The notes under the pieces: generated by a model | What the model was told of the DNA's origin: nothing | The model's database searches: none | The model's input: only the letters and a program-made list of their open reading frames with translations | Shown here: in pieces, positions 40,601 through 49,200 of the stretch | Position numbering within the stretch: the first letter of the stretch is position 1 | Layout: each line of letters begins with the position of its first letter | Assembly: GCF_014838715.1 (NCBI RefSeq) | Contig: NZ_CP061947.1 | Span: 4,154,001-4,218,000, forward strand | Source of the DNA: Algoriphagus sp. Y33 | GTDB taxonomy: Bacteria > Bacteroidota > Bacteroidia > Cytophagales > Cyclobacteriaceae | Direction of reading: 5' to 3' | DNA length: 64,000 nucleotides | Made by a program: the position numbers and the translations under genes

Positions 40601-41009
40601 GATCCAAGTCTGTAGGCAGCTCACTTTTAGATTTGTCCACAGCATCTTTTACATCCTGAATAGCCTTGGATATCTCTACTCCGGGATTGAATTCCACCAC
40701 GATGGAAGAAAAATCCTGAACTGAAGTGGAAGTGATATCTTTCACATCGTTGATAGACTTCAGTTCTTTTTCTATAGGCCTGGTGATCAGGTTTTCCATA
40801 TCCACGGGAGAGTTGCCCGGATAAGGCGTTCCTACATACACCGTAGGGATCACTATTTCCGGGAAACTTTCCTTCGGCATGTTGCGATAAGCACTTAAGC
40901 CGAGTACAGTGATAATCAGCGTAAGTATTACCACAGAAGTGGAGTTGTCCACCGACATGCTGGACAATCCAAATTCTCTCGTTTTTTGGTCCTTTTGAAT
41001 ATCTGACAT
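37605..41009 (-). CDS. RND efflux permease (AcrB/HAE-like)
   Basis: This 1134-residue inner-membrane pump exports drugs or other amphiphiles using proton motive force. It has twelve predicted helices and two large periplasmic loops. The fourth helix carries LVDNGIVVVENI with the proton-relay Asp, and the motif ARTGAxxxx-like GVVVNNAIVLIDY is present in helix 10. The N-terminal segment SVDNSTSVVILTLIITVLGLSAYRNMPKESFPEI is usual. It is encoded eight bases after the adaptor gene and ends the tetR-tolC-adaptor-RND run. It is about 90 residues longer than AcrB. The substrates are unknown. Confidence 0.92.
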   Translation of the reverse strand: MSDIQKDQKTREFGLSSMSVDNSTSVVILTLIITVLGLSAYRNMPKESFPEIVIPTVYVGTPYPGNSPVDMENLITRPIEKELKSINDVKDITSTSVQDFSSIVVEFNPGVEISKAIQDVKDAVDKSKSELPTDLDQDPNVLEVNTSDFPIMNVNISGDYSEAELKKFGEYLEDEIEKLSEISKADLAGTVEREIQINADPYRMESTGVTFNDIAQAVQTENVTISGGNIRAGEFQRTLRVDGEFTDPMELLNIIVKTDNQKIVYLRDVAEVKDTYKERTSYARSKNLPVVTINVVKRSGENLLYAADKIKEIIDKTKANRFPPDLEITITNDQSKATRLQVSDLENSIIFGVILVVLVLMFFLGFRNALFVGIAIPLSMFISFLILNAFGITLNLMVLFSLILALGMLVDNGIVVVENIYRLMSEGKDAVQAAKEGVGEVAWPIITSTATTLAAFLPLAFWQGIVGEFMKFLPITLIIVLSSSLFVALVINPVLTSIFMKVEDISRNKPKQKSIIVAGVFLVLSAIFYLAGATAFGTLMLVGCLLTVFNTFVLRKAIRWFQTVFLVKLENGYESTLKYALDGRRPYAFLGGTVLLLVFSLVLLGIRAPKVLFFPDNQPQLINVFIEFPIGTDIEATNEFVDGMEDELMVALEDYQNILESVITQVGEGTGDPMEGPSNQPTPNKAKITIGFVDYIDRQGINTNGAMEEIRQLVEKYPGVLITVDKERNGPPTGRAVNLEFSGEDYEQLIAFVNQTREYLVNQNIGGIEELKSDLSLGNPEVILDIDREKARRFGLSTSEIATDLRTALFGLEVSKYKEGEDDYPIQLRLNEGFRYDINTLVNKKIGFRDKFGTKREVPISAVADVKYGSTYGSVKRKDLEKAITVYSNVLDGYNPTEVNTQIQQALQSWEVPDGISVKYTGEQEEQNKSMEFLIGALGVAVAMIFLIIVAQFNSVTTPFIIMASVVLSTIGVFLGLVIFNMDFVVIMTGIGIISLAGVVVNNAIVLIDYTNLVRERKRDELGMGPKDHLPFPLMIASIVESGKTRLRPVLLTAITTVLGLIPLAIGMNINFGTLLSSFDPQFYVGGDNAAFWGPMAWTVIFGLTFATFLTLVIVPVMYLLADKLSLRISKLKS

Positions 41010-41016
41010 GTTCTTA

Positions 41017-42147
41017 CTACTGAGCTATATTCACATTGAAATTATCCCCCACTTCCCGAAATCCTTTATCCACCAAGGTCTCCGAACCGGTCAGTCCCTC
41101 TAGTATTTCTGATTCCCTATCAAAGGTTTTGCCCCGCTTGACATAGGTTTTCTTGGCCTTCCCATCTACTACCGTAAATAAGTAATCGCCTCTGTTATCA
41201 CTTAAAATCAAATAACTCGGTACGATTATAGCCTCGGGATTTTCATAATCCCGAATCTTCAAGACCGAGATCATATTGGGCTTCACCATGGCCATGCTAG
41301 GTAAAAAAACCTCTATCTTGAACGTACGGTTGTCAGGGTTGATAATCGCTCCCACAGATGACACTCTGGTACGGAGTTCTTTGCCTATCGACGGGAAATT
41401 CACGTTTACCGAATCACCCTTGTCCAGCACCCCTACATAACTTTCCGATATATCTGCTTCAATAAACAAGTCACTTTTTCCGACAAATTGAAACATAGAG
41501 ACACCTGGCTGGACCAATTCTCCCAGTCTTACCTCTACCGATTCGATCGTCCCCGAAAAGGGTGCTCTTACAGTGGCCTTATCTAGCTGGGTTTTGGCAG
41601 TGGCAAGATTCCGCTCCAGCCCCTCTTTCCTATTCTTCGCTTCCAGAAATTGTACTTCTGTACCGATCTGCTGGTTCCAGAGACGTTCTTGTTTCTCAAA
41701 TAATGTGGTAGCCAGACTCAACGTATTCTCCAACTCATCAATATTCCGCTGGATAGACTCTGCATCGATTGTTGCAAGCACAGCTCCTTTAGCCACGGTC
41801 TGCCCTTCACTCACGGGCACCTCTAGAATACGCCCTGCAGCCTCCGCGCTGATCATTACATTCTTCTTGGAAAGCACTGATCCGGTCACTTCTACATAAT
41901 GATCGAATTCTCCCTTTTTTACTTTCGCTGTAGTGATCAGCAACGACTTTTGGTTTTGCTTTGCAAATTCGGGATCCAGTTCGATCAGCTCAGCCTCCAA
42001 CGCTCTAATCCGGGTATCGATTTCATGGGATTCAGCTTTGAGCTTTTCCAGTTCAGCTTTTTTGGCATCCACACTTTCTTCCGAAGCACAGGAAACAGCT
42101 ACAAAAGCCAGCGCAATTAGGGGTAAAAATTTATTGATTAGTTTCAT
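41017..42147 (-). CDS. RND efflux periplasmic adaptor (HlyD/AcrA-like) lipoprotein
   Basis: I start at the ATG at 42147, where a lipoprotein signal begins (MKLINKFLPLIALAFVAVSC, Cys20). A longer frame to 42369 would overlap tolC and has a Trp/Arg-rich, non-coding-looking N-terminus. The 376-residue adaptor has a coiled-coil (VDAKKAELEKLKAESHEIDTRI, then NIDELENTLSLATTLFEKQERL), lipoyl halves (VSEGQTVAKGAVLATID, RAPFSGTIESVEVRLGELV) and a beta-barrel domain. It links the RND permease encoded eight bases downstream to the TolC-like channel encoded upstream. Confidence 0.92.
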   Translation of the reverse strand: MKLINKFLPLIALAFVAVSCASEESVDAKKAELEKLKAESHEIDTRIRALEAELIELDPEFAKQNQKSLLITTAKVKKGEFDHYVEVTGSVLSKKNVMISAEAAGRILEVPVSEGQTVAKGAVLATIDAESIQRNIDELENTLSLATTLFEKQERLWNQQIGTEVQFLEAKNRKEGLERNLATAKTQLDKATVRAPFSGTIESVEVRLGELVQPGVSMFQFVGKSDLFIEADISESYVGVLDKGDSVNVNFPSIGKELRTRVSSVGAIINPDNRTFKIEVFLPSMAMVKPNMISVLKIRDYENPEAIIVPSYLILSDNRGDYLFTVVDGKAKKTYVKRGKTFDRESEILEGLTGSETLVDKGFREVGDNFNVNIAQ

Positions 42148-42220
42148 GATTTTTAGATAATATCTTTGTTTATGCCTTCCTCTGTAAAAGAAAATAACTT
42201 GCCCGCCGGGGCGGATTGGA

Positions 42221-43630
42221 TTAGTTGTCCAGTCCTTCCTGTAAAATACCAAGTGCCTTCTCCAGATCCACTTTAGCCACCAGAGCATCGTAAAGCGCTG
42301 AAAAATAATTGGACTCAGCCTCTTCCAGTGTCGCATTTGCTTCCACCACCTCGAGATTCGATCCGACACCTTCGTTATATTTAATCTTGGTCATCTCAAA
42401 CACCTCTCTTGCCAGCTCCATATTTTCCTCTTGGACCACCAGTGTACGGAGACTATTCTGGAGCGTTTTTCTCGCCTCAAACAACTCCAATGCTACATTC
42501 TGCTCCATATACATCAACTGATTTTCCAGTTGATTCACTTTCAACCGGCTTTGCTGTATTCTATAATGCTTATTGAGTCCATCGAAAATAGGAATAGACA
42601 TCCTCAACCCCACAAAAGATGTTGAAAACCATCTGTCTGCCTGAAAAACACTGCCCAAATTTTCTGCACCCGACACTCTCTGAAAAGTTCCAAACGCAGT
42701 AATTTGAGGCATATATTGAATCTGATTATTTTTTAAATCCAGTAGTGCAAGATCCCTATTGGTAATCACCTGGTCAACCTCTACCCTATTGGAGCCGGCT
42801 TGATCAAGCAAATTCATGATTTCTGCTTCATCATTAAGTGACGACAGATCTTGCGTCAGCTCTATCTCAATAGTTTCGGGCAATCCCATATGAAGTTTTA
42901 GCAATTCCTTGCTCACGGCTACAGCTACCTCGTTTTTCTCAAGCTCAGTCTTTAGGTTATTAGACTGAACCTTGATCCTGCTCACATCCAACTTTTCTAC
43001 AAACCCCGCTTCATACATCGCTTCTGTTTCTTTCAACAAAGCATCTGTCTGAGTAAGGTTAGCCTCTACTAATTTTCTCCTTTCATTGTTTACCAGTACA
43101 GTGAAATATGCCTTTTTCACATTTTCGACAACATCATTCTCTGTCTTTACTTTATCAAATTCAGTTAGGGTTTTAAGCGTTTTAGCTGCCTTCAACCCCA
43201 CAAAATAAGATCCGTTAAAAATCATCTGCTCCACATTGATACTTAATGAAGACTGATAGTTTACGGCAAACGGTATAACGGTTATATCATCGGGAGTATC
43301 CGCCGACCCACCGCCCGAACCGTCGTCAGGAATAATTCCTCCTGCTTCAGCAGGCAAGATGATTAACGGGGGCTGTACGTTTTTGGTCATCTCCAGTGTG
43401 CTGGTGATTTGAGGCAGACCGGCGGCTCTGTTTTCTCCTACAACTCCCTTTGAAACCAAAATCTCCAGCCTGGCATTTTTTGCATCTACATTATTTTCCA
43501 GCGCAAACTCCAATGCCTCTTTGAGATTGAGCTGTACCTCATCCACTTTAGGTGCTTCTTGTGCAGTAGCCTCAAGCTTAACTAAGCCCAAAACTATCAG
43601 CAGTGTTAAATAAATCTTCGATCTAAACAT
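42221..43630 (-). CDS. TolC-family outer-membrane efflux channel
   Basis: This 469-residue channel protein has a signal peptide ending near ATAQ (residue 24) and two OEP repeats with long helices (LKEALEFALENNVDAKNARLEI, GLNKHYRIQQSRLKVNQLENQL). It forms the outer-membrane tunnel of the tripartite pump with the adaptor and permease encoded downstream. An acidic, Gly- and Pro-rich segment near residues 95-115 (AGGIIPDDGSGGGSADTPDD) lies where an extracellular loop is expected. The gene is 69 bases after the TetR gene on the same strand. Confidence 0.92.
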   Translation of the reverse strand: MFRSKIYLTLLIVLGLVKLEATAQEAPKVDEVQLNLKEALEFALENNVDAKNARLEILVSKGVVGENRAAGLPQITSTLEMTKNVQPPLIILPAEAGGIIPDDGSGGGSADTPDDITVIPFAVNYQSSLSINVEQMIFNGSYFVGLKAAKTLKTLTEFDKVKTENDVVENVKKAYFTVLVNNERRKLVEANLTQTDALLKETEAMYEAGFVEKLDVSRIKVQSNNLKTELEKNEVAVAVSKELLKLHMGLPETIEIELTQDLSSLNDEAEIMNLLDQAGSNRVEVDQVITNRDLALLDLKNNQIQYMPQITAFGTFQRVSGAENLGSVFQADRWFSTSFVGLRMSIPIFDGLNKHYRIQQSRLKVNQLENQLMYMEQNVALELFEARKTLQNSLRTLVVQEENMELAREVFEMTKIKYNEGVGSNLEVVEANATLEEAESNYFSALYDALVAKVDLEKALGILQEGLDN

Positions 43631-43699
43631 AATGTTATTCTAAAAAGGATCTGTTGTCTATTAATTGTTAATTTTTGAAGACTTTATGCCTTCGATCGA

Positions 43700-44299
43700 T
43701 TAATTCGAATTACGCTTTTCAAAATAAGCTTCCCTGCCTTTTTCGGTAAATATGCCATGTAAGAAATGATCCAGCATCTCCATGTGAAGTGCCACTAGAC
43801 CGAAGTCTGTCCTATCGAAAGTTGAAGGATTCATGGCAGACCTAATTTGGTCAACTCTCATATTTGCCAAAATCTTGGCATTGATTTCAGGTCGAAAGTA
43901 GCCAAGCCTCTTGCCTTTTTCAATCACGTTGACGATATCTGTCACAATAATTTCATCTTTAAACTCATTGAACATCTCCCACACTTCCGGAAAGTACTTC
44001 TGGATCTCCAGCAAAACCATGGGATTTAAAGTGGCCAAACGTTCTCTTACCATTTTGGACATATGTACCAAATGCTCAATAACCCCGTCCTCCCCATTCA
44101 TTATCTTTTTGAGCGACTGTTGATCTTCATTCAAGGCCACGGCAAAAGCTTCCTTTACTAGCTGCTTTTTATCACTAAACTCCTGATAAATTGTCTTCTT
44201 CGAAACTCCTGCCAATCGGGCGATATCTTCCATAGTTATGGCACGGATCCCGTACTGACTGAACTGCTCTTGTGCTACCCCCAGAATCTTATCTCTCAT
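43700..44299 (-). CDS. TetR-family regulator of the RND efflux operon
   Basis: This 199-residue regulator has the TetR helix-turn-helix AITMEDIARLAGVSKKTIYQEFSDKK (about residues 20-45) and a helical ligand-binding part. As the first gene of a four-gene run with the tolC, adaptor and RND genes, it most likely represses its own operon until an effector binds. A consensus promoter lies 30 bases upstream of its start, so its operator should lie near there. Confidence 0.9.
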   Translation of the reverse strand: MRDKILGVAQEQFSQYGIRAITMEDIARLAGVSKKTIYQEFSDKKQLVKEAFAVALNEDQQSLKKIMNGEDGVIEHLVHMSKMVRERLATLNPMVLLEIQKYFPEVWEMFNEFKDEIIVTDIVNVIEKGKRLGYFRPEINAKILANMRVDQIRSAMNPSTFDRTDFGLVALHMEMLDHFLHGIFTEKGREAYFEKRNSN

Positions 44300-44329
44300 T
44301 TCTCTCTATTCTCCAATATTTTTACATGG

Positions 44330-44359
44330 CAAAATTACAGAAACTTTCATCCCGTCAAA
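44330..44359 (-). promoter_or_regulatory. Promoter of the tetR-tolC-adaptor-RND operon
   Basis: On the minus strand TTTG (44356-44359) and TAATTTTG (44330-44337) are separated by 18 bases, an almost perfect Bacteroidota vegetative promoter, placed 30 bases before the tetR start. Confidence 0.75.
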
Positions 44360-44531
44360 AGTTTCCTACGTATCAAAAACGAACAATATTCGGCATTAAC
44401 AAAAAAATAACATATAAAACCGTGCGAAAATGAACAGTACAGCTAGTTTTTAGAATTTTAAATTGACGGAGCTAGTGGTAAGTAGGAAAACCTCATTACT
44501 GATTCAAAGTCTCGAACGGCTACGTCTGGTT

Positions 44532-44633
44532 CAAGTCTCATGACTTGGACCCAAAATATTGCAGTCTTCAGACTGCAATTTCAAAATAGAGCAGTCTGAA
44601 GACTTCATTTAGCAAGGCAAGTCAGGAGACTTG
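44532..44633. repeat. REP composite unit 1
   Basis: Four palindromes: CAAGTC-TCAT-GACTTG (44532-44547), GCAGTCT-TC-AGACTGC (44561-44576), GCAGTCT-GA-AGACTTC (44591-44606, one mismatch) and CAAGTC-AGGA-GACTTG (44618-44633). The outer and inner pairs form an inverted arrangement (outer, inner, spacer, inner, outer). Confidence 0.9.
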
Positions 44634-44710
44634 CGCCAACTAAGGTTTTTCAAAAAAAACAGGCAATGGTTTTACAAAAAAAAAATCAAATTACTATTTT
44701 CGCATTCACT

Positions 44711-44786
<76 letters not shown>

Positions 44787-44922
44787 TTGATTGAGAAGGA
44801 GCCATGAGTTAACATCTTATTGCTCCTTTTTCATTTGCCTTAAACTTACAGACCAAATTTCTCTTGGCAAATGCAGCCATCGTTTAAAATTTGAACTCTG
44901 CACTGGTCCAAATGCACTGGTC

Positions 44923-45044
44923 TAAGTCTTCAGACTTGGACCCGAAGTACTGCAGTCTTCAGACTGCTTTTCAATGATCGTAAATTTATTTAACCATAGC
45001 AGTCTGAAGACTGCATTGAATAAGGCACAAGGTCCGAAGACTTG
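44923..45044. repeat. REP composite unit 2
   Basis: Palindromes at 44923-44938 (TAAGTCT-TC-AGACTTG), 44952-44967 (GCAGTCTTCAGACTGC), 44999-45014 (GCAGTCTGAAGACTGC) and 45028-45044 (CAAG...CTTG). The order outer, inner, spacer, inner, outer is the same as in unit 1. Confidence 0.9.
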
Positions 45045-45070
45045 CGCCAATTGCGCTGGATGCTCTAGTT

Positions 45071-45115
45071 CAAGTCTTCAGACTTGGACTTAACTTGCTG
45101 CAGTCTCCCGACTGC
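45071..45115. repeat. REP half unit next to the transposase gene
   Basis: Palindromes CAAGTCTTCAGACTTG (45071-45086) and GCAGTC-TCCC-GACTGC (45100-45115) form one half of the composite unit. It ends 28 bases from the stop codon of the transposase gene. Confidence 0.9.
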
Positions 45116-45143
45116 ACTTAACCAAGAAGAAAAAATTAGTAAA

Positions 45144-45698
45144 CTATTCAATAAGAATCACATCAATCATCTTTTCCGGTAATCCTGCATAGTTGGATGC
45201 ACTGCTATAAATATAATCCTCTGCTGAATACACCAATCCGGCAACTACTGGATTCTGATGTATGTAATTGAGACATCTACTGATCTTTTCATTTGTATTT
45301 AGCTCAATTGGATGATTATGTTGCTGCCATAATTGAAAAACCGTGTTGTTTGAGTTCTTTGCTCCGGCTTTCCTAAAGTGATTAAGCAAAAATTCTTTTC
45401 TGCTTTCATCCTGGCTTGTCTGGATAGATTTAACTATTTCTGTCGAAGTAAATTTTTTGAAATCCCGGATAATTGACTCGATTGTTGGCTCACTATTTCT
45501 GCCAATGATCAAATGAATATGGCTTGACATGATGCAAAAGGCGCATAAGTCCAAGCCTTTATTATTTTGGCAGTATTTTAAAGAATCTACCAGAATATCT
45601 CTGTAATGTTTTCGCGTGAAGAGATCAATCCATTCTACAATTGTAAAAGTCACGAAATATAGTCTCTCCTGATCTCTGATTTTGTATTTTCTGCTCAT
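45144..45698 (-). CDS. REP-associated tyrosine transposase (RAYT, Y1/HUH family)
   Basis: This 184-residue protein is a single-domain Y1 transposase related to IS200/IS605 TnpA. It shows the HUH motif H-I-H at residues 60-62 (FCIMSSHIHLIIGR) and the catalytic-Tyr helix with the conserved NYIHQNPVVAGLV (Tyr145). RAYT proteins are single-copy, not flanked by classic IS ends, and recognise REP palindromes, which they can nick and join. Palindromes of one family flank this gene on both sides (44532-45115 and 45802-46064), so this protein is the probable mover of those repeats. The frame is intact. Confidence 0.92.
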   Translation of the reverse strand: MSRKYKIRDQERLYFVTFTIVEWIDLFTRKHYRDILVDSLKYCQNNKGLDLCAFCIMSSHIHLIIGRNSEPTIESIIRDFKKFTSTEIVKSIQTSQDESRKEFLLNHFRKAGAKNSNNTVFQLWQQHNHPIELNTNEKISRCLNYIHQNPVVAGLVYSAEDYIYSSASNYAGLPEKMIDVILIE

Positions 45699-45801
45699 TT
45701 AAAAAGTCATTAGATTACTAATAGTAAGTTACTTAAAAGTGAAATGATTTTTCATGGATTAGTTAAAAATCAGGCAGTCTGGTTCAAGTCTAAGTCCGGT
45801 T

Positions 45802-45925
45802 CAAGTCTTCATACTTGGACCCAAAATATTGCAGTCTTTAGACTGCCTTTCAGTAATCGTCAATTTATATAACCACAGCAGTCTGAAGACTGCATTTATT
45901 AGCAAGGCACAAGTCTGAAGACTTG
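45802..45925. repeat. REP composite unit 3
   Basis: Palindromes at 45802-45817 (CAAGTCTTCATACTTG, one mismatch), 45831-45846 (GCAGTCTTTAGACTGC), 45878-45893 (GCAGTCTGAAGACTGC) and 45910-45925 (CAAGTCTGAAGACTTG). Confidence 0.9.
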
Positions 45926-45943
45926 CGCCAATCTCTACTGGTT

Positions 45944-46064
45944 CAAGTCTATTGACTTGGACCCTAAGTATTGCAGTCTTTAGACTGCTTTTCTGTGATT
46001 GTAAGGTTATTTAACCTCTGCAGTCTGAAGACTGCATTATCATAAGCACAAGACTAAAGTCTTG
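45944..46064. repeat. REP composite unit 4
   Basis: Palindromes at 45944-45959 (CAAGTC-TATT-GACTTG), 45973-45988 (GCAGTCTTTAGACTGC), 46020-46035 (GCAGTCTGAAGACTGC) and 46049-46064 (CAAGACT-AA-AGTCTTG, with compensating changes in both arms). Confidence 0.9.
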
Positions 46065-46110
46065 CGCTAATCAATCAGGTCTTATAACCTAGAGTCAAGA
46101 TTGATCTTCG

Positions 46111-46192
46111 ACGTCATTGCGAGGGAAGAATGACCGAAGCAATCTCATCGTATCATAAAAGATTGCTTCGTCGTGCCTCCTCGCAATGACGT
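46111..46192. repeat. Large imperfect inverted repeat (MITE-like)
   Basis: Outer arms CGTCATTGCGAGG (46112-46124) and CCTCGCAATGACG, together with inner GAAGCAATCT/AGATTGCTTC, pair with an interruption on one side. Sequences of this kind (GTCATTGCGAGG...GAAGCAATCT) are commonly dispersed in Bacteroidota genomes; copy number here cannot be seen from one window. Confidence 0.8.
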
Positions 46193-46268
46193 GGCACCAA
46201 ATTTTCAAATCCGCCACAGCGGACAAGTTATTTCATTTTTCAATCTTTCAATCTAACGCTCAATTCCG

Positions 46269-46276
46269 TACCTTTG
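46269..46276 (+). promoter_or_regulatory. -7 element of purL
   Basis: TACCTTTG matches TAnnTTTG exactly and lies 20 bases before the chosen ATG at 46297. This argues against the longer frame that starts at 46186, which would be upstream of the promoter. Confidence 0.55.
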
Positions 46277-46296
46277 CAGCTTACCAGCCAAAGGAC

Positions 46297-49200
46297 ATGA
46301 TTTTCTTCTTTGAATCCCCTCAAAAAACCGTTTACGCTGTACAATCTCCACACCCTTTCGCGCCCGAAGACCTAGAAAAGCTGACTTGGCTTTTTGGCGG
46401 AGCAACAGCTATTACTGCACCTTCACTTTCCGGTAAATACTCAGGACCCCGCAAGGAAATGATCACTCCATGGTCTACCAACGCAGTGGAAATCACCGCA
46501 AACATGGGAATCCCCGGCATTATCCGAATTGAAGAGTTCTTCCCGCTAAATGAAGGAGACAGCATTGACCCAATGCTTCAGCATGCATTTGAAGGGCTGG
46601 ATCAGGAGATTTTTGATATTCACCTGCAGCCCGAAGCGGTCATAGAAGTAAGCGACATCGCGGCATATAATAAGGAGCATGGGTTGGCACTTAGCCAAGA
46701 AGAAGTGGATTACCTGGACAACGTCGCCAAGCAATTGGCCCGTCCTCTGACGGATTCTGAAGTCTTTGGCTTTTCCCAAGTAAACTCTGAGCACTGCCGT
46801 CACAAGATTTTCAACGGCACCTTTATCATCGACGGTGTAGAAAAACCGCAGACACTTTTTCAGCTCATCAAAGAAACTTCCAAGAAGCACCCAAATAGAA
46901 TCGCTTCTGCATATAAAGACAATGTGGCATTTGTCGGAGGACCAAAAGCACAGCAATTCGCACCGAAAACAGCACATCAAGCGGACTTCTTCGAAACCCG
47001 TGAAATCGACACGGTTATTTCCCTAAAGGCTGAAACACACAACTTCCCTACTACCGTGGAGCCTTTCAATGGCGCGGCAACCGGAGCCGGAGGAGAAATC
47101 AGAGACCGTCTCGCAGGAGGCACGGCATCCATTCCTTTGGCGGGAACCGCGGTATACATGACCTCTTATCCTAGATCGGAGAAAGGAAGAAGCTGGGAAA
47201 GTAAGCTAGCTGAACGCCCTTGGCTATACCAAACACCGATGGACATCCTGATCAAAGCTTCCAATGGAGCGTCTGATTTCGGAAATAAATTTGGTCAACC
47301 GTTGATCTCCGGATCCCTTTTGACTTTCGAGCACGAGGAGGATGGGAAGCATCACGGATTTGACAAGGTAATTATGCTGGCCGGTGGTGTGGGATTCACC
47401 AATGCCAAATACACCAAGAAAAACGAACCAAAAGCCGGTGATCAGATTGTGATCATGGGCGGCGACAACTATAGAATCGGAATGGGCGGTTCGGCGGTTT
47501 CTTCATTGAATACCGGAGAACTTTCCAATGCCATCGAACTGAACGCCATACAACGCTCCAATCCTGAGATGCAGAAACGTGTATCCAACGTGATCCGCGC
47601 TATGGCTGAGAACGAAAACAATCCGATCATCTCCATACACGATCACGGAGCAGGCGGACACTTAAACTGCCTTTCTGAACTGGTAGAAAACACCGGAGGC
47701 ACGATTCATATTGACAAATTACCGGTGGGAGACCCTACCCTTTCCGCTAAGGAAATCATCGGAAACGAATCCCAGGAGCGCATGGGGTTGGTAATCGGCA
47801 AAGCGGACGTTGACACCTTGCATCAGATTTCCGACCGTGAGCGCGCACCATTCTATGTGGTGGGCGAGACTACCGGAGATATGCATTTCAAATTCGAAAA
47901 TGGAAAAACCGGTGAAAAGCCGGTGGACTGGAACCTGAGCTACATGTTCGGCTCTTCCCCAAAAACCATTTTGGAAGATAAAACCACCAACGCCTCTTTT
48001 TCGGAAGCAACTTATGAAGCAGATCTGATCCAAGGATATATCCGCGACGTACTGCAACTGGAGGCTGTGGCTTGTAAAGACTGGTTGACCAACAAAGTCG
48101 ATAGATCCGTAACCGGTCGTGTGGCAACTCAGCAAACTGTCGGTGAGATTCAACTTCCCCTGAATGACGTGGCTGTGATGGCCTTGGACTTTACCGGAAA
48201 CAAAGGTATCGCCACCTCCATCGGTCATGCACCTGTGGCAGCATTGGCAGACCCTGAGGCGGGAAGCCGGTTGGCAATCGCAGAGGCGATGACCAACTTG
48301 ATTTTCGCACCTATTCAGGATGGTTTGCAGGGGATTTCCCTTTCTGCCAACTGGATGTGGCCTGCCAAAAACAAAGGTGAAAACGATAGATTATACAGAG
48401 CGGTAGAAGCAGTTTCGAAATTTGCCATTGATTTGGGAGTGAATATTCCTACAGGAAAAGACTCCCTCTCCATGACTCAGAAATACCCTGACGGAAAAAC
48501 GGTTTATTCTCCCGGAACGGTGATTATCTCCACAGTGGGAGAATGCTCGGATGTGAAGAAGACGGTGAAAACTGCTCTGAAACCAATCAAAGGAAGTAGA
48601 ATCCTCTACATAGATTTTTCCAAGGACGACTTCAAACTGGCTGGCTCCAGCTTCTATCAGGCGCTGAACAAAGTAGGAACAGAAACACCTGACGTTAAAA
48701 ATCCGCAGTATTTTGCACAGGCATTTACAGCTGTACAGGACCTCATCGATCAGACTTGGGTGCTTGCAGGTCATGATATCTCCTCAGGCGGATTAGTCAC
48801 AGCCCTGTTGGAAATGTGTTTCCCTGTACAGAATATTGGATTGAAAGTGAAACTAGATCGCTTGCATGAGCCGGACATGGTAAAAGCATTGTTTGCCGAA
48901 AATCCAGGAATCCTCATTCAGGTGGCTGATGAGCATGCAGTAGAAGCCTTATTGGCAGAAGCGGATGTGGACTACGTGGAGTTGGCCAAAGTGACTGATT
49001 CCGGAAATATTGAATTTGCAGGAAAAGACCTGACGCTGGACATCACTGAGCTTCGTGATGTATGGTTCAGATCTTCCTATCTATTGGACAGAAAGCAAAG
49101 CGGGGAGCAACTAGCCAAAGACCGCTTTGACAACTATAAAAATCAACCGCTGGCATTTGAGTTTGCAGAAGGCTGGAAAGGTAACTTTGCGGCAGCGGGA

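Larger units (their letters stand above)
45699..46296. other. Repeat-filled intergenic region before purL
   Basis: No gene is present. It contains REP composite units 3 and 4, a larger imperfect inverted repeat (46111-46192) and the purL promoter element (46269-46276). Confidence 0.8.

Noticed and set aside
42148..42369. Longer start for the HlyD-like adaptor
   Set aside because: The extension overlaps the end of tolC and reads as Trp/Arg-rich noise; the lipoprotein signal starts at 42147.
46186..46296. Longer purL start
   Set aside because: The extra codons come from a dispersed repeat and lie upstream of the -7 element; PurL proteins begin at the later Met.
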